A stretch of 64,000 nt of DNA, taken from Natronorubrum bangense. Lineage in GTDB: Archaea > Halobacteriota > Halobacteria > Halobacteriales > Natrialbaceae. The notes below the pieces were generated by a model, which was not told where the DNA came from, made no database searches, and was given only the letters and a program-made list of their open reading frames with translations. The first letter of the stretch is position 1, and each line of letters begins with the position of its first letter. The translations under genes were made by a program, and so were the position numbers. Location: contig NZ_CP031307.1 in assembly GCF_004799645.1 (NCBI RefSeq), positions 124,001 to 188,000 of the forward strand, given 5' to 3'. Shown here in pieces: positions 25,253 to 34,164 of the stretch.

Positions 25253-26148
25253 GCGATTTCCTCCGTGAGTTGTTCGTTGTACTCGAGTGGCGATTCGAAG
25301 AACTCCTCAGTCGAGAAGTTCACGCGCTCGTAGGTGTACTCGTACGTTCCGGCCTCGACCTCCTCGCGGATCGCGTCGTACTCCTCGCGGTCGATCCGTC
25401 TGTAGTTCAGGATGTCGCCGGGGTTTGGCAACACCATCGAGTCGCTGAAGTCGGCCAACTGCTGGTCGACGTCGAGCACTTCGACAGGGGTCCGACCGTA
25501 CAGCTGATACCCTCCAGCACCCTGTACTGGGTAGATAACCGAGAACGCACCACCGAAGCCGACCGCACGGCTCGGCGTGTCGGTCCGTGGCTCGACGTAT
25601 TTGGGCACCTCGAGTTGCTGGTCTCGTGGTACCATCTGGAAACACCACGGCAGCCCCGGAACGAACCCGACCATCGTGACCATATGCGGTGCCGAGACGA
25701 ACGCATCGAGGAACGCTTCGACGTCGTCAAACCCGTTGAGTTGGGCTGAATACTCGAGGTCGGTCCCGTCCGGATCCTGATGGCGGTCACGGAACTCCAT
25801 GAGCGTCTCGTGGGTCCATGGATCCTCAAACAGGACGGGAATGTCGATGACGCGGGTGTCCCACTCGTAGTTCTCGATGTCCAGTTCCGATTCGATCGCT
25901 TTGAGTTCCGCGATTACGTCGTCCGGATGGATGACGCCGGGATCGATGCGAAGCATGTAGGAGGCGTTGGCCGGACAGTTCTCGATGATCCCGTCAATAT
26001 CTCGCTCGGCGACCTGTTGGGTAATCGCCATCGCCTTAAAATTTGCAGTAAAACTCATTTCCTCCGCGAGCTCGACGAATACGTGGTCATCAGCCCCGTA
26101 CTCGTATCGTGGCTCGGGAAGTTCCTGTGGTGTAATCTCGCTTGCCAT
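25249..26148 (-). CDS. pxpB: 5-oxoprolinase subunit B / allophanate hydrolase subunit 1 family
   Basis: 299 aa from the ATG at 26148 (MASEITPQELPEPRYEYGAD). AHS1/KipI family: VTMVGFVPGLPWCFQMVPRD, EVPKYVEPRTDTPSRAVGFG, FSVIYPVQGAGGYQLYGRTP and VLPNPGDILNYRRIDREEY. It is longer than typical bacterial PxpB (about 220-240 aa) because of an extended N-terminal half. It is the first gene of pxpB-pxpC-carrier. The longer form fits the carboxyltransferase-type AHS1 domain, but this is only suggestive. Confidence 0.88.
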   Translation of the reverse strand: MASEITPQELPEPRYEYGADDHVFVELAEEMSFTANFKAMAITQQVAERDIDGIIENCPANASYMLRIDPGVIHPDDVIAELKAIESELDIENYEWDTRVIDIPVLFEDPWTHETLMEFRDRHQDPDGTDLEYSAQLNGFDDVEAFLDAFVSAPHMVTMVGFVPGLPWCFQMVPRDQQLEVPKYVEPRTDTPSRAVGFGGAFSVIYPVQGAGGYQLYGRTPVEVLDVDQQLADFSDSMVLPNPGDILNYRRIDREEYDAIREEVEAGTYEYTYERVNFSTEEFFESPLEYNEQLTEEIA

Positions 26149-26432
26149 GCTGTACGATGACAATTCAGAGTACACGCATGAATAGATATTGGTCCGCAAA
26201 TAACATTCGTGCCAGATTTCGAACCGAATTCAACCAGTCGGTGATCAAAGAAATTACATGCAATATCTAAACGTCGTGTAACAAACGGTGTCGTCTGCCT
26301 GACTCGAGGCCGCTGTCGATGTCCTTGAGTGTTCGTCGTCCGCCTTTCGAGTGGCTGTTTCTCAACCCCGGTCGGTCACTGCCGACTCGAGTCCCCCCAA
26401 CGCACTTCCCGGCCGACGTGGGAGACCACGTA

Positions 26433-26996
26433 ATGGGAGTTCGAACAGCTCTTGACAGCGGAGCAGTACCGGCGTTCAGGACGGAGTCAGCGGCCGGGCG
26501 CTCGTTAGGCGGTCGCCTCGGGAGATATCTGTTGATCGCGGTCGGTGTCTTCCTTGTCGCCTACATCGTCGCTCGAGTGCGTGGCTCAAGCGATGACGCC
26601 ATCGACGAGATGCGAGACCGAGCCACGGATGCGGTCCCGGACGACCCAACCCAGGCTGCGACCGAGACACTGGATCGGGCCGACGAGGTCGCGACGATTC
26701 CGATCGGGGAATCCGAGAGCGACGACCCCGAATCCGACGCCGAGTCGCCACCAGAGACGGCCGACGATGACGACGATGTGATCGACGACGCGGAGACGAA
26801 CGCCGAGTACACTGACGGCGAGCGCTCGGCCGACGAAATCGCCGAGCGTGCCGAATCAGACGTTCAGGAGGAACCGGCGGAACCGGGCGAGATGGCAGTC
26901 GACGAGGACGTCGCGGAGGAACTCGTCGACGAAGTCGATACCGACTCGCCGTCCGAACCCGACGCCGAGAGCGACAGCACCGACGACGAGGAGTGA
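26433..26996 (+). CDS. Single-pass membrane protein with long acidic tail
   Basis: 187 aa from the ATG at 26433. One hydrophobic segment (YLLIAVGVFLVAYIVARV, about residues 32-49) is followed by about 135 residues that are almost entirely Asp, Glu, Ser, Ala and Pro. Such halophilic tails are probably disordered. No domain was recognised. It lies upstream of the Lhr helicase gene, with a 118-bp gap that leaves room for a separate promoter. Confidence 0.7.
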   Translation: MGVRTALDSGAVPAFRTESAAGRSLGGRLGRYLLIAVGVFLVAYIVARVRGSSDDAIDEMRDRATDAVPDDPTQAATETLDRADEVATIPIGESESDDPESDAESPPETADDDDDVIDDAETNAEYTDGERSADEIAERAESDVQEEPAEPGEMAVDEDVAEELVDEVDTDSPSEPDAESDSTDDEE

Positions 26997-27114
26997 GGTC
27001 GACAGCGCAGACGACGCCGCGCCGTATCGATTGCAGCCGCTGCTCTCTCGCCTTCAGCCGCTCGAGTTGCACAGAACGTGGTGTTTATCCGCCTCTCGTC
27101 CCTAACGCGTTTCG

Positions 27115-29946
27115 ATGACTGACGGGGATGTCGCAGCGTTTACGCACCTCGGATCGACGGTTCGTGGGGCGCTCTCTGAACGCGGCTTCTCGAGGCCGAC
27201 GCCACCACAACAACTGGCGATTCCGCCGCTGTCGGCCGGCCAGCAGACGCTCGTGATCGCGCCGACTGGAAGTGGCAAGACCGAGACAGCGATGTTGCCG
27301 GTCTTCGATCACCTGCTCGAGGACCCACCCGAGGGATTCGGCGCGCTCTACGTTACTCCGCTGCGGGCGCTCAACCGCGACATGCGCGAACGCCTCGAGT
27401 GGTGGGGCGAGTACCTCGACCTCGCGGTCGACGTCCGTCACGGCGATACGACCCAGTACCAGCGCGGGAAGCAAGCGGAGAACCCACCGGACGTGCTGGT
27501 GACGACGCCCGAAACCCTCCAGGCGATGCTCACCGGGGAACGCCTGCGGGGGGCCCTACAGGACGTCTCCCACGTCGTGATCGACGAGGTCCACGAACTC
27601 GCGGCGTCAAAACGCGGCGCCCAACTCGCCGTTGGCCTCGAGCGCTTGCAGGATCTGGCGGGGCCGATCCAGCGAATCGGCCTCTCGGCGACGGTCGGCG
27701 ATCCGGACGAAGTCGGCCAGTTCCTTACTGGGGGTCGACCCTGCGAGATCCGGGAGATCGACGTCGGCAGCAACATCGACGTCACCGTCCGCGAACCCGA
27801 GATCACCGACGAAGACGAACGGCTGGCGGGCGAGTTGATGACCGAACCCGACACGGCCAGCCACGTTCGACTGATCCGGAACCTCGTCGCGAAACACGAG
27901 TCGACACTGATCTTCGTCAACACGCGTCAGACGGCGGAAGCACTTGGCTCGAGATTCACCGAACTCGACTTACCGATCGGCGTCCATCACGGCTCACTCT
28001 CGAAGGAGGCCCGAATCGATGTCGAAGACCGGTTCAAAGCCGGCGACCTCGAGGGCCTACTCTGTACGTCCTCGATGGAACTGGGGATCGACGTCGGCCG
28101 CGTCGACCACGTGATTCAGTATCAGAGTCCCCGCCAGGTGACTCGACTCCTCCAGCGAATCGGGCGTGCAGGCCACCGCCAAGACGCGGTCTCGAGTGGG
28201 ACCATCGTCACGACCCGGCCCGACGACACGCTCGAGGCGGTTGCGATCGCCCGCCGGGCTCGAGATGGCGAGGTCGAACCGGCGGCGATCCACGAGGGGA
28301 GTCTCGACGTGGTCGCAAACCAGATTCCGGGGTTCGTCCAGAGCCGCGGCTCGACACCGCTTTGCGAGGCCTACGAGACGGTTACGCGCGCGTACCCGTT
28401 CCGTGACCTTCCCGAAGAAACGTTCCGCGAGGTCGTCTCGGAACTGCATCGCAATCGAATCGTCTGGTTCGATGAAAGCGAAGACTCTCTTGGGGCCACA
28501 GGCGGCACCTGGCAGTACGTCTACGCCAATCTCTCGATGATCCCCGACGAGGAGTCCTACGAGGTCCACGACATCGCCTCGAGCACCCAGATCGGGACGT
28601 TAGACGAGCGGTTCGTGGTCAACTTCGCCCAGCCCGGCGAGGTGTTCATCCAGCGTGGCGAGATGTGGCGCATCGCCGAAATCGACGACGAGGAGTGTCG
28701 CGTGAAAGTCAGTCCGATCGAGGATCCCGCTGGGGAGGTGCCGTCTTGGACCGGTCAGGAGATCCCCGTCCCTGCGGCCGTCGCCGGCGAAGTCGGTGAG
28801 ATCCGCGCGGTGGCCGAGCCACAGCTGTCGGCTGGCGCTGACGCTGGAGCCGTCTCGAGGGAACTCGCCCATCGATACCCGGCCGACGAGTACACGCTCA
28901 CCGAAGCCTGCGGACAACTCGAGCGCCAGCTCGAAGCCGAGGCACCGATGCCGACGGTGGATCGGCTCGTCCTCGAGCGTCAGGGCCGAACCATCGTCCT
29001 GAACGCGCCGTTTGGACACATGATAAACGAGACGCTCGGTCGCGTGCTCTCCTCGCTGCTCGGCCAGCAGGCTGGCTCGTCCGTGGGTCTCGAGACGGAC
29101 CCCTACCGGATCGAACTCGAGGTGCCGACCTCGGTCGCGACCAGTGACGTGCTGGCCGTCCTCGAAGACACCGATCCCGACCACGTCGAGGCGATCATTG
29201 AACTCGGACTCAAGCGCTCGGATGCGCTTGCGTTCCGTCTCGCACAGGTGTCGGCCAAATTCGGCGCGCTCAAACGCTGGCAGAACGCCGGCTCCGGGCG
29301 ACTGTCGAACGAGCGCCTGCTGGCAGCGCTCGAGGACACGCCCATGTACGAGGAGGCGGTCCGTGAGGTGTTTCACGAGGATCTCGATGTCGACCGGGCG
29401 AGTGACGTTCTCGAGCGACTCCAGTCAGACGAGCTAGAGCTCGTCACTCATCGGGGCCGAACGCCGGTCGGTCAGGGTGGTCGATCCAGCGGCAAAGAGC
29501 TTCTGGCACCCGAAAACGCGGACGCAAGCGTGATCAAGACGGTCAAAGAGCGGCTGCAAAACGACCGAATCATTCTGCTCTGTACCCACTGCACCGAGTG
29601 GCAGGCGAAAACGAAGGTCAGACGCGTCGCTGACCAGCCCGAGTGTCCCGACTGTGGCTCCACTCGGATCGCGTCGCTGAACCCGTGGGCCGATGAGGTC
29701 GTCCAGGCGGTCCGCGCCGAGGAAAAAGACGACGAACAGGCGTCGATGACCGAACGCGCGTATCGGAGCGCGAGCCTCGTTCAGAGCCACGGCAGACAGG
29801 CCGTTATCGCGATGGCTGCTCGCGGTGTTGGCCCACACAACGCTGCCCGGATCATCAACAAGCTCCGAGAGGATGAAGCCGAGTTCTATCGCGACATCCT
29901 CTCGAAAGAACGCGAGTATGCCAGAACCCAATCGTTCTGGGATTGA
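27115..29946 (+). CDS. Lhr-type ATP-dependent helicase
   Basis: 943 aa, superfamily 2. Motif I APTGSGKTETAMLP, motif II VIDEVHELAASKRGA, motif III GLSATVGDPDEV, motif IV TLIFVNTRQTAEALG, motif V LLCTSSMELGIDVGRVDHVI and motif VI QRIGRAGHRQD. A winged-helix and Lhr-core C-terminal region follows. Near the end, CTHC and CPDC (residues about 823-826 and 842-845) form a zinc ribbon not present in all Lhr proteins. Archaeal Lhr helicases act in DNA repair and in RNA-DNA hybrid removal. The gene stands alone. Confidence 0.92.
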   Translation: MTDGDVAAFTHLGSTVRGALSERGFSRPTPPQQLAIPPLSAGQQTLVIAPTGSGKTETAMLPVFDHLLEDPPEGFGALYVTPLRALNRDMRERLEWWGEYLDLAVDVRHGDTTQYQRGKQAENPPDVLVTTPETLQAMLTGERLRGALQDVSHVVIDEVHELAASKRGAQLAVGLERLQDLAGPIQRIGLSATVGDPDEVGQFLTGGRPCEIREIDVGSNIDVTVREPEITDEDERLAGELMTEPDTASHVRLIRNLVAKHESTLIFVNTRQTAEALGSRFTELDLPIGVHHGSLSKEARIDVEDRFKAGDLEGLLCTSSMELGIDVGRVDHVIQYQSPRQVTRLLQRIGRAGHRQDAVSSGTIVTTRPDDTLEAVAIARRARDGEVEPAAIHEGSLDVVANQIPGFVQSRGSTPLCEAYETVTRAYPFRDLPEETFREVVSELHRNRIVWFDESEDSLGATGGTWQYVYANLSMIPDEESYEVHDIASSTQIGTLDERFVVNFAQPGEVFIQRGEMWRIAEIDDEECRVKVSPIEDPAGEVPSWTGQEIPVPAAVAGEVGEIRAVAEPQLSAGADAGAVSRELAHRYPADEYTLTEACGQLERQLEAEAPMPTVDRLVLERQGRTIVLNAPFGHMINETLGRVLSSLLGQQAGSSVGLETDPYRIELEVPTSVATSDVLAVLEDTDPDHVEAIIELGLKRSDALAFRLAQVSAKFGALKRWQNAGSGRLSNERLLAALEDTPMYEEAVREVFHEDLDVDRASDVLERLQSDELELVTHRGRTPVGQGGRSSGKELLAPENADASVIKTVKERLQNDRIILLCTHCTEWQAKTKVRRVADQPECPDCGSTRIASLNPWADEVVQAVRAEEKDDEQASMTERAYRSASLVQSHGRQAVIAMAARGVGPHNAARIINKLREDEAEFYRDILSKEREYARTQSFWD

Positions 29947-29962
29947 GGCGGCTGCGACGGTC

Positions 29963-30072
29963 AGACTGCCAGACAACGGTCAGTAACCGGCCGACCGCGT
30001 CTCACGGCTCGTTGCCCCCGGCAACGATCGTTCGCGTGCGATCGGTGCGTGAATCGTGTTGTCCGGCAGTAT
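29963..30072. repeat. 110-bp intergenic element, copy B (MITE-like)
   Basis: Ungapped match to 3802-3911 (about 89% by eye). The left end AGACTGCCAGACAAC and the right end (opposite strand ATACTGCCGGACAACA) form a terminal inverted repeat. It begins about 17 bp after the Lhr helicase stop codon and ends before the histidine kinase gene. Confidence 0.7.
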
Positions 30073-30133
30073 CATAACTAACCGACGGTATCACTGCTGA
30101 ACGAGAGTGTTCTTTCCGGTGAACCCAGCCCTT

Positions 30134-32200
30134 ATGATGGCGACAAGCCAATCATGCGCAATGGAATTCGGTCCGCCTCCCTCTGCCGGAAATACGGACC
30201 ACAGCGATGGGTCGAGCCTCTCCGACCACGAGAGGGGATCGCTCCTCACAGCGGCGGGTATCGCCAGCGTTTGGATGCACGCGGACGGCACGATCATCGA
30301 CGCCAATGACGCCTTCGTGTCGTTGACCGGGTACAGCCGCCCGGAGCTGCGTGGAACCACGTTCTCGACGCTCGTCGAGGACGATCTCCCGTCGCTCGAG
30401 TCACTTGTTGCCGACGACGCGGCGAGCCCGGTCTCAACGACAGTTTCGATTCGAACCAGTGTGGAGACGAGACGTTCCGTCGAGATCCATCTCGAGCGCG
30501 TCGGGACTGACGGCGACGAGTCACGGATCGTCGGCCTCGTCAACCGTCGAGCAACGCCGACGGAATCCGTCTCGTCGTCCGAGTTCACGTACGGGCGGAC
30601 GTTTCAGGCGCTCGCCGAGGCGCTCCCCGATGGGATCATCGTTCTGGATACGAACAGTGACATCCAGTATGCCAATCCCGCTGTCGAACGCATTCTCGGG
30701 CATACACCCGACGAACTGGTCGGCTCCAGCAAGGTCACGATCATCCCGCCACGGCTTCGACAGGCCCACATCGACGCGTTACAGCAGTATCTCGAGACCG
30801 GCGAGAAGAAAATAAACTGGACGTACGTCGAACTTCCGGGCCAACACAAGGCGGGCCACGAGGTCCCACTTGGGGTGTCGCTCAACGAATTCTGGTACGA
30901 TGACGACCGCTACTTCGTGGGGCTGTTCCGTAATATTTCGCCGCGAAAGGAGGCCGAACGAACGCTTAAGGCGAAGGTCGCCCAACTCGAGTCGATCGCC
31001 TACCTCGGTCGACACGCACTCGAGAACAGGGATACCGATGCCCTCCTCGAGAACGCGACTGAGCTGGTCGCTGCGGCACTGGATCTCGAGTGCTGTGTCG
31101 TCTACGACGCCGAGACGGATGGCACCGACGACGCGTTCCGGGTTCGCTCACACGTTGGCTGTGACGATGCTGTCCTCGAGACTGAAATCCAGCGCTCGAG
31201 TACTGACTCGCTGCCCGACGCCACGCTTGCCGCACGCGAACCGATCGTCGTCGAATCGTTCGAGACCGATTCTCGGGTTCCCGATTCGACTGCACTGACC
31301 GCCCACGGCATCAGGAGTGGCATCGGCGTTCCGATCGGACCGACGACCGACTCGCCGGGTGTCCTCGCCGTCTACGGCACCACCGAACGGGAGTTCGCCG
31401 GCCACGACGTCGACTTTCTCGAGAGTGCTGTGACGATTATCGCGACGGCACTCGAACGCCAGGCGTACGAGCGCCGACTCAACGACACGGTCGCCGAACT
31501 CGAGGTCTCGAACGAGCGGTTAGAGCAGTTCGCCTACGCGGCCTCCCACGATATGCAGGAGCCGTTGCGGATGGTTTCGAGTTATCTCCAGCTCCTCGAG
31601 CGTCGGTACGCCGACGAACTCGATTCCGACGGTGAAGAGTTCATCCAGTTCGCCGTCGACGGCGCTGAACGGATGCGCGACATGATCGACGGACTCCTCG
31701 AGTACTCTCGGATCGACTCGAAAGGCGCGCCGCTCGAAGCCGTCGACCTCGATGCGATACTCGAGGATGTTCTGACTGACCTGCAACTGATGATCGACCA
31801 GCACGACGCCGAGATTACGGCGGCATCGTTGCCCGAGGTACAGGGTGACGCCGGCCAGCTCCGGCAGTTGTTCCAGAACCTCCTGTCGAACGCGATCGAG
31901 TACAGCGGCGACGACCTACCGCAGGTCCACATCGATGCCGAGCGAACTGATTCGGTGTGGACAGTTTCGGTCCGTGACGAGGGAATCGGTATCGACCCTG
32001 AGGACACCACGCAAATCTTTCAGGTGTTCCAGCGACTCCACAGTCGCTCGGAGTACGATGGGACGGGAATCGGCCTCGCGCTCTGTCAGCGGATCGTCGA
32101 GCGCCATGGCGGCGAGATCTGGGTCGACTCCGAACCCGGCGACGGATCGACGTTCTCGTTTACGCTTCAACCTGCCGAGGGTGCCCAACGGGCCACTTGA
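30134..32200 (+). CDS. PAS/PAS/GAF sensor histidine kinase
   Basis: 688 aa from the ATG at 30134; 30137 and 30161 are also possible starts. PAS 1 covers about 40-140 (GIASVWMHADGTIIDANDAF). PAS 2 covers 155-285 (PDGIIVLDTNSDIQYANPAV through GLFRNISPRKEAERTL). GAF covers about 295-450. HisKA has the phospho-acceptor His in YAASHDMQEPLRMVSSYLQL. The HATPase has LFQNLLSNAIEYSG, DEGIGID and GTGIGLALCQRIVERHGG. There are no membrane segments, so the sensor is cytoplasmic. No response regulator is adjacent, which is common in haloarchaea. The signal is unknown. Confidence 0.92.
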   Translation: MMATSQSCAMEFGPPPSAGNTDHSDGSSLSDHERGSLLTAAGIASVWMHADGTIIDANDAFVSLTGYSRPELRGTTFSTLVEDDLPSLESLVADDAASPVSTTVSIRTSVETRRSVEIHLERVGTDGDESRIVGLVNRRATPTESVSSSEFTYGRTFQALAEALPDGIIVLDTNSDIQYANPAVERILGHTPDELVGSSKVTIIPPRLRQAHIDALQQYLETGEKKINWTYVELPGQHKAGHEVPLGVSLNEFWYDDDRYFVGLFRNISPRKEAERTLKAKVAQLESIAYLGRHALENRDTDALLENATELVAAALDLECCVVYDAETDGTDDAFRVRSHVGCDDAVLETEIQRSSTDSLPDATLAAREPIVVESFETDSRVPDSTALTAHGIRSGIGVPIGPTTDSPGVLAVYGTTEREFAGHDVDFLESAVTIIATALERQAYERRLNDTVAELEVSNERLEQFAYAASHDMQEPLRMVSSYLQLLERRYADELDSDGEEFIQFAVDGAERMRDMIDGLLEYSRIDSKGAPLEAVDLDAILEDVLTDLQLMIDQHDAEITAASLPEVQGDAGQLRQLFQNLLSNAIEYSGDDLPQVHIDAERTDSVWTVSVRDEGIGIDPEDTTQIFQVFQRLHSRSEYDGTGIGLALCQRIVERHGGEIWVDSEPGDGSTFSFTLQPAEGAQRAT

Positions 32201-32263
32201 ATCGAACCGACGCTGGCGTGCTCCATCGTAACGGCCATACGAACCGATTGCGTCTATTGGAAC

Positions 32264-32962
32264 ATGAAATTCGCGCCGGGGGCCTGGAAGTATGCCATTT
32301 TGCCCCTGCTCGTTGCGCCGTTTGCACTCGTGTTTAGCGTGACGGCGAGCCTCCTTGCACTCGCAGCCAGTGCTGGGACGCTTGCGTTCTTTCGTGATCC
32401 CGAGCGAACGCCGCCACCGACTGGTGTGGTTTCACCTGCCGACGGGACCGTCTCCGTGCTCCGCGAGGAAGGCGACCGCGTTCGATTGGGCGTCTTCATG
32501 AACGTCTGGCACGTTCACGTCATCCGTGCGCCGTTCGACGCCACGGTGACCGACGTCGAGCACGTTTCAGGTGCAAACCGTCCCGCCTTCTCGAAAGAGT
32601 CAGATCGCAACGAACGGGTTCACGTCCGCTTCGAGACGGCGTCACCGAATCTACCTGCGGCTGCGGAGCCAGCCACGGACACGACACAGAATCAGGATGA
32701 ACCAACGAGCGATGCCGAAGTCACCTTCATCGCTGGGGCGTTCGCCCGACGCATCCACCCCTACACCGAACGCGGCGACGACGTCGACCGCGGTGATCGA
32801 CTCGGTCACATCGCATTCGGCAGTCGTGTCGATCTGCTCTTTCCACCTACAGTGGACCTCGAGGACGTCGCTGTCGATGTCGGCGATTCGATGACTGCTG
32901 GCGAGACGGTCGTCCTCGAGTCAGCAGCCGACCCAGGGAGCAACTTCGTGCTGGAGCGGTGA
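32264..32962 (+). CDS. asd: Archaetidylserine decarboxylase
   Basis: 232 aa, phosphatidylserine decarboxylase family, converting archaetidylserine to archaetidylethanolamine. The N-terminal membrane region is WKYAILPLLVAPFALVFSVT. FFRDPERTPP, VVSPADGTVSVL, NVWHVHVIRAPF, GAFARRIHPY and HIAFGSRVDLLFP follow. The GS pair in FGSR is the self-cleavage site that would make the pyruvoyl group. An acidic insertion near residues 125-150 is unusual in bacterial relatives. Haloarchaeal members are tied to the archaeosortase protein-sorting system, and a PGF-CTERM substrate is encoded at 18966. Confidence 0.9.
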   Translation: MKFAPGAWKYAILPLLVAPFALVFSVTASLLALAASAGTLAFFRDPERTPPPTGVVSPADGTVSVLREEGDRVRLGVFMNVWHVHVIRAPFDATVTDVEHVSGANRPAFSKESDRNERVHVRFETASPNLPAAAEPATDTTQNQDEPTSDAEVTFIAGAFARRIHPYTERGDDVDRGDRLGHIAFGSRVDLLFPPTVDLEDVAVDVGDSMTAGETVVLESAADPGSNFVLER

Positions 32963-33260
32963 GCTGGCACAAGATCCCACGTTTTGATTGCGACACAGCG
33001 GTTTTCGGCGTCGATACTTTCGTTGTCTGTGTATAGTTGGAAGATTGGTGGCGAGAACATCAGCACACAGTGTAGACCGTTTACACCGTGTTCACTGTGT
33101 GGACGGTTCAGCTCTCGTGACGTACTACTCGTCCGAAAACACGCGGATCTGGCCAGTCTGGTGCTGGTTGCAGCTGTTACGTGAGGCCAAACTGAATCGC
33201 TACGCTCGCTTTCCGGTCGGCTGGGCTCGCAGCCGGCCACTCGCTGTGTGGCGAACTGGG
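32963..33260. other. Convergent intergenic region with inverted repeat
   Basis: No gene was recognised. CACACAGTG (33064-33072) and CACTGTGTG (33093-33101) form a perfect 9-bp inverted repeat with a 20-base spacer, possibly a transcript-end structure between convergent genes. Confidence 0.35.
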
Positions 33261-33512
33261 TTACAGTTCGCCCTGCTCTTTGAGGTCCTCGATGATGTCG
33301 TCGACGAACGTTTCGGGATCGTCGTAGGGGAAGTCGCCACCGGAGGTTTTTGTGTTCAGTTCCATTGCCGTGACCGAGAAGTCGCCAGACTCGAATTTCG
33401 TCCCGGGCCCGTTCGGCAGTGCCGGAACGAGATCCATCGGACTCGAGATTGGGTAGTCGGCTCCTTCGAACGCGTCGATCATCTGCTCGCGGATTTCATC
33501 TACGTCTGCCAT
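33261..33512 (-). CDS. MTH865-family small protein
   Basis: 83 aa. It matches the small helical MTH865-like family in length and phrases (EIREQMIDAFEGADYPISSP, MDLVPALPNGPGTKFESGDF, DDPETFVDDIIEDLKEQGEL). The family has a compact EF-hand-like helical fold of unknown function. It is a single gene. Confidence 0.85.
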   Translation of the reverse strand: MADVDEIREQMIDAFEGADYPISSPMDLVPALPNGPGTKFESGDFSVTAMELNTKTSGGDFPYDDPETFVDDIIEDLKEQGEL

Positions 33513-33753
33513 TGCGCGCTCTACTTGCGCATGATAAATAATAAATTTGTAGGTAGTTGCAACGGCCTGGTCTGTCCGATTAATACGCCATTCTTGCAGG
33601 CTATAGGCTGTCTCGAGCGTTTTGAGGCGCTTGCTCCTGCTGGACCCACTTGCGACGGACGGATGCGTCCATAGATTGATCTCCCACGCACAACTGTCTA
33701 CTAGTAAACAGTTCTTCGAAACAATAATGAGTCAGTAGCGAACAGTATTCGGT

Positions 33754-34143
33754 ATGGCGAAAGATACCGTCAGATATCCCGACGAGGTCGTCGAAGAGAT
33801 CGATTCCCTCGTCGACGACGGTATGTTCGAGAGCAAATCCGAGTTCTACCGCTTCTCTGCAGAGTACGTTCTGACGCTGATCACCGACGATCATACTGTC
33901 GAGACGTTCAACTTCGACGAGATCAAGTCCGAACTCGATATCACTCAGGAAGATCACGCGAAGGCGCTGGGGACTGACGGCGGCACCTTCTTTCTCGATG
34001 CCGTGATCACGATCCGAAAACACGGGCTTCGTGGAGACTTCGAGGCCGCAGAACGGTTCATCGACACGCATTATGAGCCGACCGACCAGGAGTGTATCAT
34101 CCTCGAGGAACTGCTCGGAACCTACCGCAGCCAGTCCGCGTAG
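33754..34143 (+). CDS. Ribbon-helix-helix regulator with C-terminal extension
   Basis: 129 aa. The N-terminal 50 residues have a CopG/Arc-like ribbon-helix-helix pattern (KDTVRYPDEVVEEIDSLVDD, GMFESKSEFYRFSAEYVLTL). The remaining 80 residues form a helical domain of unknown role (FFLDAVITIRKHGLRGDFEA). It probably binds DNA as a dimer. It converges on cobQ, 21 bp apart. The binding target is not apparent from the sequence. Confidence 0.8.
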   Translation: MAKDTVRYPDEVVEEIDSLVDDGMFESKSEFYRFSAEYVLTLITDDHTVETFNFDEIKSELDITQEDHAKALGTDGGTFFLDAVITIRKHGLRGDFEAAERFIDTHYEPTDQECIILEELLGTYRSQSA

Positions 34144-34164
34144 GCCATTCCAGGCAGCTGACTG

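Noticed and set aside
30107..30130. Partial ORB-like TTTCCGGTGAAC near the histidine kinase start
   Set aside because: Only the central core matches, it is single, and there is no AT-rich region or initiator gene nearby.
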